A DNA stretch of 26,534 nucleotides, taken from NCBI GenBank assembly GCA_003427395.1, contig BFEA01000331.1:121501-148034 (forward strand), read 5' to 3'. Positions 1 to 7,735 of the stretch are shown in pieces. The position numbers and the translations under genes were made by a program. Numbering within the stretch: position 1 is the stretch's first letter; each line of letters starts with the position of its first letter. The notes under the pieces are model-generated. The model made no database searches. It was given only the letters and a program-made list of their open reading frames with translations, and was not told the origin of the DNA. Source of the stretch: Chara braunii. Lineage: Eukaryota > Streptophyta > Charophyceae > Charales > Characeae.

Positions 1-920
1 GCGAACTTCAGCAATCAAACAGCATCATACACATGAGACCAAATAGTCGTGACCTCGAACCAAAAGCAGAATTGCATCACGAGTTTCACCAAATAAGAGC
101 ACACCAAAAGCTCATAATTGACAATGCTGGAATATTCTCATCATCATCATCAACGAAGAACCAATGTTGATATCCTATCAGGCACTTGGCGCCCAGACTA
201 CAGATGGCAGATCCCATCTAGCCTACTCTACAATGCCACTGATGACGTCAACAGCTCCCCGAAGTACGAGCAGATCTCGGCCAATGCCGCACGCTTCAAG
301 CACCACGTATGTCTCTCGTATCACTCACAACCTCGTTCCCCAACTCACAGATGCCACTTGCACCCAAGGACCACCATGCGCCCCATCCAACATACAGCAG
401 CGCAGCTCGGCTATGGCTGCCTGCTCCTTCCAGCTCGCCCGTGAGCGCGTGAGCCTGGCAGGCGATAGCGCAGCAGCGCTTGCGCACAAAGCAGCCAGTG
501 CCCGAGTGCCGAATGCGTAGGCTGCCCCTTTCCGAAGTGGAAATGGCCAGCCTGCTTGCGTGCAGCCTGGCTGTGCTGAGTTCCTGCCCAGAAGCTTCTG
601 GTAGGCCCAGGGAGGCTGAGCCTCAGACCAAACGAATCAGGCCCAGGGCCACCGACAGTTACCCGGTCCCAACTGCCCGCTGTCTGAGCTGGGCCTATGC
701 TGCGTATCTCGCCCAGGGCCTGACTTAGATACAGTCGATAAAGGAGGCCAGGGCCTGGGCGCCTTCAACCAACTGGCGCTGTGCAACTGCCTGAATTTTC
801 CCCAGTTGCGAAGTAGTCAAAAATAGGCCTCTTGTTGTCTGTCGGGCCTGCCTTCACTTAGGGCGGCCGACCAGTTGCAAGTAGGGACCCAGTAGGGCAT
901 ATCGAGGCCTATGCCTCACA
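1..920 (-). mobile_element. Diverged LTR-type repeat, minus orientation, cut by the window start
   Basis: This stretch aligns by eye, in the same order, with the LTR at about 10,700-11,768. Shared patches include a tagtcgtg...agaattgca block near 45-75, the cggctatggctgcc block near 408, and the gcc..ccttcacttagggcgg block near 847-863. Read on the minus strand, the copy would begin at 920 with TGTGAGGCATAGGCC. Open frames inside it are short, compositionally odd and not conserved between the copies, so I call none of them genes. Divergence is high. Calling it an LTR rests on its partner sitting directly behind a retroelement polypurine tract. The other LTR end lies outside or near the window edge. 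Confidence 0.55.
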
Positions 921-1657
921 CTTCGTACTTCCTCGACTCTATGTCCTGCTTCCTCTACTCACGCTAACCTACTACACCTCACTCTCTGTCAACCTGTCAC
1001 TTGCGGGATGCTGCTTGAAGACTCTGCCCACACGCTTCCTCCACCAACACCAGGTAAGAATCCTCAGTCCCCACTGCCTGCGTTACTCTTCCCGACTGTG
1101 TCCACACTCTGCCACCCTGCTGCCCTGGTAGTGCTAACCAGCTATGGCCGATGCTATCCAGCAGCCACTGTAGGTTCTTCTTCCTCCTGGGCTGTGCTCC
1201 TCCTACCTCAGCACTGTTCAGCGCTGCTGCAAGTGGTCTACTGCCCACATGTCCATTCCTACTGCAGCCTCCTCGTTTGGCCTTCTTCTGGAGGCCACTG
1301 TCTGGGTCCAGTAGGCAGTGCCTTGCCTACTGGATCTGAGCACGATACCCAGCCTCCACAACCAACTGTGTGGGCTGGGCCTACCGGTACTTCCAGTGGC
1401 TGGCGCCTGTTCTCAGGCCCAGAACATTCCCCTGGGCCGGGCGTCATTTCCCTCAGGCCCGCCTTACCTCAGGGCAGCCTGGCTTTTGCAGAGCCGACCT
1501 ACTCGGTCCTACTGATGTGCACGGAGGCCTGGAGCCTCACATCAGGATTCAAACTCAGACCCGCTTATCAACAGTGACATGGGTGTAGCACTCAGCCACA
1601 TGGGCTCGGTAATAATAATAATTTCCATATCACGTTATTGTAAATGTATGGTTCCTA
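921..1657. other. GC-rich repeat-like stretch without a recognisable gene
   Basis: A frame of 189 codons is open at 1008-1577, but its translation is Pro/Ser/Leu-rich, has no recognisable domain and starts with no special context. The DNA has the same flavour as the neighbouring LTR (repeated ggcccag and ggcct words, and a caggcccgcctta..cagggc patch near 1454-1480). It may be another, more diverged copy of that LTR. I see no RNA gene here. Confidence 0.3.
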
Positions 1658-1810
1658 GGGCATACTCACACTAGGCCCTCAAAATCGCAAAATCGCAAAA
1701 TCACAAAATCGCGAAATGAACGGCCAGATTGAGTCCTTGTAAAAGGAGGACTCGATCTGGCCGCTCATTTCATGATTTTGTGATTTTGAGGGCCTAGTGT
1801 GAGTATACTC
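1658..1810. mobile_element. Tourist/Harbinger-like MITE, copy 1 (153 bp)
   Basis: The element is almost one long inverted repeat. It starts GGGCATACTCACACTAGG and ends with a sequence whose reverse complement is GAGTATACTCACACTAGG. The pairing continues inward through CCCTCAAAATC and the GGCCAGAT..GAGTCCT arms near 1721-1765. Flanking triplets are CTA and TTA, close to the TTA/TAA target typical of PIF/Harbinger MITEs. It is too short to encode a protein and would need a transposase supplied from elsewhere. A second copy at 9185-9321 shares termini and core, which fixes the boundaries. Confidence 0.8.
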
Positions 1811-1836
1811 TTATGATACGTGTTGTAACAGTTTTA

Positions 1837-2205
1837 CGGCATACTCGCGCTACCTATTTCCTCCCCAATTTCCCAGGTTTGGTGGGATGAGCAGTCATAC
1901 TGTGCCCAGTTTTCAGTAAGGACCCAAGAAGTGGCAGGACAGATTCGAGGTTTTTGGGAGGCAGGGCAGTCGCGCAGTGCAATGCACAGTGCGTATTGTG
2001 ACGAATCTGTCTCAAGTATGGAGAACAAAGGAACACTGGGTTGCGGGCCCTCTGGAGGTAGCCACAAAATATTACCATCCATGCCTGGGTAGGCTGTTAA
2101 CATCTGATGGGTGGAGAAATGGGTTTGATGGGCAGCGCTTGCGACTGCCCCGACCTGTCAAATTTCTGGTAACGTAGTGGAAAAGATACTATTGTGAGTA
2201 TGCCC
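1837..2205. mobile_element. Longer MITE-like element with related tips (369 bp)
   Basis: The left end is CGGCATACTCGCGCTA and the reverse complement of the right end is GGGCATACTCACAATA, matching at 12 of 16 positions. Flanking triplets are TTA (left) and TTC (right), again close to a Harbinger-type target. The tip GGCATACTC is the one seen in the 153-bp element only 27 bp away, while the interior is different. A frame at 1977-2177 has no recognisable domain. This could be a non-autonomous relative that uses the same transposase. The terminal repeat is short, so confidence is moderate. Confidence 0.55.
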
Positions 2206-2313
2206 TTCATTTTCTGGATTTGGGAGCTCAAACTACCTCATATCTCCTATGTACGGAAAGTCAGAATCTCTCTTTTATGCAATGACGACTGTCTTGAGTG
2301 AGGCTGTGTACTC

Positions 2314-2629
2314 CACTAGCGGTTAATGGAAGGCAAAAAATTCGGGGGGTTTTGCCGCGTCGCTACAAGCAATGTTGTCGAAACTTTTGCGAACCAAACC
2401 ATGCAGGGTCATAATACAAACAACAAAAAAACAAACAGGAAAAAAAAAAAAAAAAAAAAACTGTATTCAGGAAATGCGGCGAAATTGAATACAGATATAC
2501 CCTAAAGCACATACGTATCAAGCAAAAAAAAAAGCCAAGAAAAAAGTAAAAATTCAGGAAAATATGGCAGTTTTGGTGAAAATTTCGCCAAAATTCGCCG
2601 AAATTTGGGCCTTCCATTAACCGCTTCTC
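2314..2629. mobile_element. hAT-like MITE with 8-bp target duplication (316 bp)
   Basis: An identical 8-mer GTGTACTC flanks the element at 2306-2313 and 2630-2637. It fits the nnnTAnnn target preference of Buster-type hAT transposons. The ends are imperfect inverted repeats containing a perfect 17-bp block, AGCGGTTAATGGAAGGC, at 2318-2334 on the left and in reverse complement at 2608-2624 on the right. The interior is AT-rich, with a 20-A run at about 2441-2460 and repeated aaaattcg words, and has no coding capacity. It sits 72 bp upstream of a host exon, within what should be an intron. Confidence 0.8.
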
Positions 2630-2701
2630 GTGTACTCATGTCTCATATGTGCATTGCCCGCCATGACTCTGAATTTGGGTGAAAATAAAACCCTTTTGCA
2701 G

Positions 2702-2895
2702 GTTCGTTTACAAAGAACCAGCTACTCCGCTCGATAAGGGGAGAATGGCTGCTTCCCTTGTATTATACTCCGGGTGGTGCAGAGGCTCATTCTCTTCAGT
2801 ATTCTGCTATCAAGAGGAGTAAGGATGGTGGATTTACTTGGGATGAGGGGACTATGATGAGGGGAACCAAGGGGAAACTTGTTCAGCCATCTGTG
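2702..2895 (+). CDS. Sialidase-like BNR/Asp-box protein, internal exon
   Basis: Translated from TCG at 2704, the exon reads through KNQLL, EWLLPLYYTPGGAEAHSLQYS, an Asp box SKDGGFTW (S-x-D-x-G-x-T-W) and ends KLVQPSV. This order (KNQ, then LLPLY, then Asp box, then QPS) is that of BNR-repeat sialidase-like beta propellers. The acceptor is a pyrimidine stretch followed by GCAG at 2698-2701. The donor GTGAGT at 2896 is consensus. The intron before it would be in phase 1 and the one after it in phase 0. The next exon at 5933 continues the family pattern exactly (QPSV then VRLRHDG). No upstream exon was found in the window, so the start of the protein must lie further left. Family members bind or cleave sugars, but the substrate cannot be told from this fragment. 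Confidence 0.8.
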
Positions 2896-3099
2896 GTGAG
2901 TGGGACTGATAGGGATCCCTCTCTTGTCTAGTTTCCTGGTCGTTGACAAGTTGTTTCCGTTTGCTTTCTGTTTTTCCCATATGTGTCTCCGAGTCTTTTT
3001 TGTGGAGTTTCTCCCATACATAACCGGGCATACATCCGTATGTCAGAGTCCCAGAGACCGGAAATGAATGTGCGTGCTGCGGAACCATTTTGAGTGCCA

Positions 3100-4290
3100 T
3101 GTAACAACCCGTAAAATCGCTGACTGAGACACACAGCTGATTTCTGAGTTTTGCCAATGGAATCTATGCCTTGCTGAGATTCCGGCTTTCTGCTGAGTTT
3201 CCAAGTCTTATGTGCGTGCTTGCTGATCTGCTTGCCTGTCTGAGTGCTTGTCGGCTTGAGTGTGTGTGCGACCCGCAAGGGTACTTGCTTGCTTGGATGG
3301 CCCGTAGGGCCGGCACTTACCTGTGGCAGTGACTTTGAGGGTTGCAGTGGGGAAAACACTCGAAGTAGCGAGGGTAGGCCCGCAACACTTAGAGCAGCAA
3401 GGAAAAACACTCGAGTAGCAGGTAGGCCGGTACCACTCAAGTAGTGGAAAATGTGTCGGGGACTGGAGGCCGAGCGGAAGAAGACAAAAGTTTAGAGACC
3501 CAGTAGTTGTACTAGGTCTAGGCGGGTACCAGTCCAAGTAGTCTGAGTCTAGGGCCTGTAAGGGCAATATCAGAGTCCGCAATGATGTTTCCCTCTGAAC
3601 GGGAGGAGGTACCGGTTGCTTGGAGGCTGTGCGGCCTGGAAGTCATCACCTAAGAGGCAAACAGGCCGCTATATCTCCAGGAGGAGCGAAGTGCTCCTCC
3701 TCATTCTACGGTGTGCAAGTATGGCGACACACTGCTTGGAGTGCTGGCTGGAGCAGTGCTGCTGGGGAGGAAAGAGCGCCCAGCTCTCCACCTTGGCTAT
3801 GGTGGAGGAGCACGGGCTGGAGGAGGCGGACTAGGAAGGGGGAGCACCAGAGGTACTTACCTGGCTGTGGTGGACACCATCTTCATCACCTTGGTGGGCG
3901 CTACATCTGGAAGGCCCTAGTTGACGTAGAGCTACACCAAAATGCCTAGTGGCATGATCAAAGCGGATGATCGTAAACTTTGTCCTCCTTCACGCTCTCA
4001 AATGAAACAATCCATGGAATCCTTAATTCATCACTTTAGAGCTTCGAGGTAGAGTCAGGCATGTTGGCCTGAGCTAAAGCAGCCATAGCTGCTTTGAGTT
4101 GTAATTTGCACGTCAGGGCAAGGCCTTAGCAGTCCCGCATAGCCTCAGCCTTCATTGAGAGGAAGGAGACGGGTGGCCATGGCTATGGTGGACCTCATGT
4201 TGTACCTGCAGTAGAAGAGGGTTTAGGACATTGATTCTGGTTCAGCCATTCAACATTATTAGTATTATTTATTGTGAATAAAGAGGAGGA
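3100..4290 (+). mobile_element. LTR of a Ty3/gypsy-type retrotransposon (copy A; right end uncertain)
   Basis: The copy begins TGTAACAACCCGTAAAATCG, a typical plant LTR start. It aligns over at least 500 bp with the repeat at 26,014-26,534, which begins TGTAATGACCTG. Shared landmarks include gcctgtctgagtgcttg, gacccgcaagggtacttg, gactttgagggttgcag and gcaatgatgtttccctc. An AATAAA at 4277-4282 would fit the polyadenylation signal of such an LTR. No pol genes lie beside it, so it is a solo or truncated LTR sitting in the host intron. The right boundary was not resolved. Confidence 0.65.
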
Positions 4291-4417
4291 GGAGAAAAGG
4301 AGGAGGAGAGAGGTTGTCGAGAAGAAGGGAATTATAATTGGTCTTTGCTCGTGTACATCTTCTTCTTCTTTCTTTCTTTCTTCTTCTTCTTCTTCTTCTT
4401 TCCCTCTTTCTCCTCTC
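4283..4417. repeat. Purine tract and matching pyrimidine microsatellites
   Basis: A GGA/GAG-rich purine tract (4283-4313) is followed 45 bp later by a CTT/CTTT pyrimidine tract (4358-4417). The two are roughly complementary and could pair. Open frames across them encode only Glu/Lys/Arg or Ser/Leu/Phe runs and are not genes. Confidence 0.85.
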
Positions 4418-4924
4418 AATTTCATTCATTTCTTTTTGCAATTGGACGACATTGTGCTTTCTCATGAGTTTGTACTTCGAAACTGGCCAGGATCATAACA
4501 GCCATAAATTTGGCGGCTTTTATTTCTCATTTCGTTTGACAAAAGTTCCCGAAAAAAGCAGGAACACAGGGCAGGTTCCTCTGTTTCAAGGAAAAATATT
4601 AGAAACACTAGAGTTCTTAAGTTTTCACCTCTCCTTATTGTGACCCGGCAGGCTTAACCATTTAGGCACAGAATGTGAGGCTCGGTGTCGACAGCAAGTT
4701 TTAGGCCCTTTTGTCTCTCTCATGTGTTACATGCTGCGCCTGCACACGGGCCCATTTTAAGGGGCCCGACGGTCGCTGAGGGCCCCCCAGGCCGCATGCC
4801 ATCAGACATGCGCCCTGGAGGCCCATGGCGGCCCCCAGGCCGCAGATTCCAAATAAGAGGCGGCAGTAGTTATTTATTTATGTATTTACTTACCTGTTGT
4901 CTTGTCCCTTGTCTGCGCAGACGT

Positions 4925-5138
4925 CGTTTCGGACATGCAGACCCCAAGGCAACGCCTTGGGCCAGGTACAGAGGCACGAGGCCCTTCCGAAACCGGGCGG
5001 GTTTTGGCGCCTGACTCAACAGTACCAATACCGTTTCGGACCACAGGCACCAAGGCGGCGCCTTGGGCCAGGTACACAGAAACAGTGCCTGATCCAGGCC
5101 TGGCACGTTTTTGCGCCTGCTGCATCAGCAGCATGGTC
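4925..5138. repeat. Imperfect tandem repeat, period about 107 bp, each unit with a hairpin
   Basis: Two units start at cgtttcgga (4925 and 5032). Each carries a short hairpin followed by the shared word gccaggtaca. The first has arms CCCAAGGC and GCCTTGGG around AAC. The second has arms CCAAGGC and GCCTTGG around GGC. The hairpins have kept pairing while the loops differ. Both units are followed by a gtttttg/gttttggcgcctg block. Confidence 0.65.
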
Positions 5139-5205
5139 TGGACGTCCGGTAGGGACCCAGACCAGCCGGGCCGTTTCTGAGGCCTGCACCAGGTAGGCCC
5201 AGCCC

Positions 5206-5229
5206 GCCCAGCGCTACATATAGCTGGGC
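5206..5229 (+). promoter_or_regulatory. Candidate TATA element inside a short inverted repeat
   Basis: CATATA (5217-5222) lies between the arms GCCCAGC (5206-5212) and GCTGGGC (5223-5229). It sits about 60 bp upstream of the open coiled-coil reading frame, which is what one expects of a retroelement LTR promoter ahead of gag. There is no transcript evidence. Confidence 0.3.
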
Positions 5230-5277
5230 AGCGGCTGGGCAACACACAGTTCGGGTAGCTCACTTCTCGAGCGACAC

Positions 5278-5571
5278 GCTGGTGGACCAGCGCTGCGCTG
5301 CGGACTAGAGGTAGGGGATGCCGAGATTACAGAAGCCAAGCAACGGGCGGATGCAGTAGCAGCCGCAGAGAAGAGGAAGGCGGAGGACGCCGAGAAGACA
5401 CGTCTGTTGGCGATCGAACAGCAGCGCCAGCACGACGAGGCAGCAGCAAAGGCTGCTGATGAAGAACGCAATCAGCGACGCGAGGTGGTGTTCAGCGAGG
5501 AGAGAGATTTGCTCACGATGGCAAAGGCATGGCGGACCGAGGCTGAAGATGGCAAATTCAGCGACAGCGGA
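5278..5571 (+). pseudogene. Gag-like coiled-coil fragment, truncated
   Basis: In the frame of GAT at 5317 the translation is a charged Ala/Glu/Lys/Arg helix (segments such as AAAEKRKAEDAEKTRLLAIE and DEERNQRREVVFSEERDLL), strongly predicted by eye to be a coiled coil. Such N-terminal coiled coils occur in gag proteins of Ty3/gypsy elements in this lineage, and the gag at 16,471 in this window starts with a similar Glu/Lys-rich stretch. No ATG opens the frame. The coding character stops abruptly at about 5571, where a T-rich sequence begins, so the fragment is broken. A host coiled-coil exon is possible but less likely inside this intron. Confidence 0.45.
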
Positions 5572-5890
5572 CCACACGTTCTTCTTTTTTTTGGTTTTCT
5601 GCGCTCTCCCAGAGGACCCCAAATCCGGGCTCATTTCTTTTTTTTGCGAGTTGGCTGTCAAGGGGGGGGGAAGGGGGTGTTAATTGGTCTTAAATGGGCT
5701 AAAGGGTTTAAAGGGGGGTGCCTTTGTGTGATTTTGTTATTTTCTTTTCTGTCTCCGATTCTGTGAGGAATTATAATATGACCCTCAGCCAAAAGTCGTT
5801 TGTATTTCAATTCTACACAACATTATTATTTTTCGGAATTTTTTGATTTTTTTTTTTTGATTTGTTTTTGCGCTGGGGCTTCAGCGGCGA
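5572..5890. repeat. T-run and G-run low-complexity segment
   Basis: Several runs of 7-10 T alternate with short GC-rich words, followed by a G-rich run (about 5660-5720) and another T run at 5848. The words ctcccag..cc..ccaaa..cgggctcattt followed by a T run resemble 6675-6718 inside the hAT-like element, so the two may share a repeat. The end of this stretch may serve as the pyrimidine-rich approach to the acceptor at 5932. Confidence 0.5.
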
Positions 5891-5932
5891 ATGCCAAATA
5901 ACTTCCAACTGATTGCTGATCATTCTATGCAG

Positions 5933-6106
5933 GTGCGTCTGCGGCATGATGGGATATTGGTTGCATATTTCCGGAGCAGAGGTGCTGATTACATATACGA
6001 GAGCCGATCATTTGATGATGGCTACACATGGACAAAGCCGAGGAGGACCAAGCTGCCAAATAACAACAGTGGCATTCAGGCGTTAGTACTATCCAATGGG
6101 CATTTG
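5933..6106 (+). CDS. Sialidase-like BNR/Asp-box protein, following exon (3' limit uncertain)
   Basis: After the acceptor TATGCAG the frame reads VRLRHDG, LVAYFRSRGADYIYESRS, an Asp box SFDDGYTW and LPNNNSGIQALVLSNGHLV. The run QPS-VxLxDG-FR-Asp box-LPNNNSGI is the signature block of BNR_2-type sialidase-like proteins, so exons 2702-2895 and 5933 onward belong to one gene. I end the exon at 6106 before GTACTG, a non-consensus but possible donor. Without splicing the frame runs to a TAG at 6125-6127, which would cut the propeller short. If one base is dropped near 6118, the frame continues as NHSHYESVQS, where the family usually has an Asn-rich turn. That hints at a frameshift or an assembly indel. 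No later exon was recognised to the right. Confidence 0.8.
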
Positions 6107-6127
6107 GTACTGTCCATCAAACCATAG

Positions 6128-6523
6128 CCACTATGAATCTGTTCAATCGTTTGTTGATCATCTTCTTTTTTTTCAGAAAGAACAAAGACAAGCAAACCTA
6201 CCCTGATGCCAGAGAAATAGGCCCTACTGTCTTTCGCCGAACATAACGCACCCTGATCATGACTGTATCAAGACGGGAATGATTGCATGTATACATCGAC
6301 GATCAGGCTGTGTTGTGTTCGAGAGAAGACAGCAGCAATCTTGTGCACTATGGGTCTCATCATACCTAGTCAAGACAAAATGTCTTTTGCATGCCCTGCT
6401 TTTCGACTCAGCCCTATGATGTCCCTGCCTTTCAAACTGATGCTTGTTTGTTTAGCCACTGCATCATCATCGCTACCATCTTCACCTGCCCCAACATTAT
6501 AGCTGTATTTGGGGCAGCTTTCA
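6128..6523. other. No recognisable gene
   Basis: The stretch has a strong acceptor-like pyrimidine tract plus CAG at 6163-6176, but no open continuation of the sialidase follows it in any frame I could recognise. The remainder is unremarkable mixed-composition DNA up to the hAT-like element. Confidence 0.4.
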
Positions 6524-7061
6524 GTCTAGACCATGGCAGTGATCCGGACCTCCGTACAGGGATCCCGACAGTCTGGTGTCCGGTGTCCGGTGAACTTGTC
6601 CGGATCCCGGTCCGGATTCCAGACCCTTTGGCCAACGGCCAATTTTTTTTTTGGCTGTCCAGGGCGTTTCGTCTCGCCCAGGGCCGCCAGCCAAAAATAC
6701 GAGCACATTTTTTTTGGCCCTGAAGGGGCATCCGGTAGGGCCAGAATTTTTTTTTTTGCCTGTGGGAAGTTTTCTTCCTTCTATGTTTCTGCCCGTTTGA
6801 ATGTCGTCCTTGCATCGTGGCATCTTCGTAGTGGGCACAGTCTTTGAATTCATCCTCCCGCCTCACGAGTTCGGCCGCCCCCCCTCCCACAACAACGTTT
6901 GAGCTTGCATGCCCGCCACTACCACCATTGTCAAAGGGAGGAAGAAGCAGGGGAATGAGGCGGCCATAGCAGGCAAGGAGCAGATGCGGAGCAGGCGCAG
7001 GAGAGCTGGCAGTGGGTGCAGCGAAGACCACGTGAGGAGCCCAGCAAGGAGGAGTGGAAGC

Positions 7062-7063
<2 letters not shown>

Positions 7064-7140
<77 letters not shown>
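7064..7140. repeat. (CT)n microsatellite, 77 bp
   Basis: An uninterrupted CT dinucleotide run of about 38 units. It produces the long Ser/Leu and Arg/Glu open frames in the surrounding 6909-7563 region, none of which I accept as coding. The length probably varies between individuals and may be misassembled. Confidence 0.95.
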
Positions 7141-7143
<3 letters not shown>

Positions 7144-7529
7144 GTTTTGTTGTCTTGGTCTTCCTCCTTTCTGCTCCTCCATCCGCCTCCTCCTTCTCGA
7201 TGTCTGCGTCCTCCTCTCGCTCCTCCTCCTCGTCTTGGTCATCGTCATGTGCTTGCTATAACCTCCCCCGCTCCCTTCCCTGCTCATGCCATGTGGCACC
7301 CTTTTTCCTTTTTTTTCCGGAACTTTGTCGTCATGTTCCTTGTCTTCATCCTCCTCCCGCTCCTCCCCGTCCACGTCTTTGCCCTCCTCCTGCTGCTCCT
7401 CCACATCTTCACCCTCCTTTCCCTCATCTGGTTGTTGACATGTACGCACTATAACCTCCCCTCCCCGCCCCTACCTGTGCCACATGGCCTTTTCGTTGTT
7501 TGCAACCCATTTGCAGTACTTTGTATAGC

Positions 7530-7531
<2 letters not shown>

Positions 7532-7561
<30 letters not shown>
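7532..7561. repeat. Homopolymer T30
   Basis: Thirty consecutive T followed by aataaatccggacatg, at the inner edge of the right-hand TCCGGA array of the hAT-like element. On the minus strand this is a poly(A) run, so a retroposed transcript inserted into the element is possible. Confidence 0.9.
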
Positions 7562-7565
<4 letters not shown>

Positions 7566-7735
7566 AATCCGGACATGTACACCCATCTGGACAGGGATCC
7601 GGACAGGCCGATCCGGACATGTCCGGATTAACCAGGAAATACCGGAAATCCGGACGTTCGGAAGAAACCGGGAAATCCGGTTTCCGGTGTCCGGACTTGT
7701 CCGGTTCACTTGTCCGCCGCTGCCATGGTCTAGAC

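Larger units (their letters stand above)
2896..5932 (+). other. Intron of about 3.04 kb filled with repeats
   Basis: The intron runs from the GTGAGT donor at 2896 to the acceptor TATGCAG ending at 5932. It is phase 0, and the protein pattern is continuous across it. Inside are an LTR (3100 onward), purine and pyrimidine microsatellites (4283-4417), a 107-bp tandem repeat with hairpins (4925-5138), a coiled-coil gag-like fragment (5278-5571) and T- and G-rich runs (5572-5890). Between about 4418 and 4924 I see no gene. That part is GC-rich after 4700, with a repeated gcccccaggccgca word at about 4782 and 4834. Confidence 0.7.
6532..7727. mobile_element. Non-autonomous hAT-like element (about 1.2 kb)
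   Basis: Both sides carry GTCTAGAC (6524-6531 and 7728-7735), an 8-mer matching the nTnnnnAn target form of hAT elements. The ends are CATGGCAGTGATCCGGAC and, in reverse complement, CATGGCAGCGGCGGAC. Because GTCTAGAC is its own reverse complement, it could instead be an extension of the inverted repeat, which leaves the exact tip open. Subterminal regions (6540-6625 and 7568-7715) are crowded with TCCGGA/GTCCGG words in both orientations, resembling the arrayed transposase-binding motifs of hAT ends. The interior holds a CT microsatellite, a T30 run and a hairpin (arms 6648-6657 and 6688-6697). No transposase is encoded. Confidence 0.65.

Noticed and set aside
1008-1577. Open frame of 189 codons on the plus strand
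   Set aside because: It is Pro/Ser/Leu-rich, follows from the GC-rich repeat composition, has no domain and is not preserved in the related LTR.
4195-4643. Frames rich in Glu/Lys/Arg or Ser/Leu/Phe
   Set aside because: They run through purine and pyrimidine microsatellites and have no start context or domain.
3095-4800. TGCCA as a 5-bp target duplication around a 1.7-kb LTR (3095-3099 and about 4796)
   Set aside because: A CA-TGCCA match within about 1 kb is not rare by chance, and the surrounding ccccccaggccgca repeat runs across the supposed boundary.
6909-7563. Long frames on both strands rich in Ser/Leu or Arg/Glu
   Set aside because: They are produced by the CT microsatellite and by CTC/TCC-rich flanks; all frames are open there by composition.
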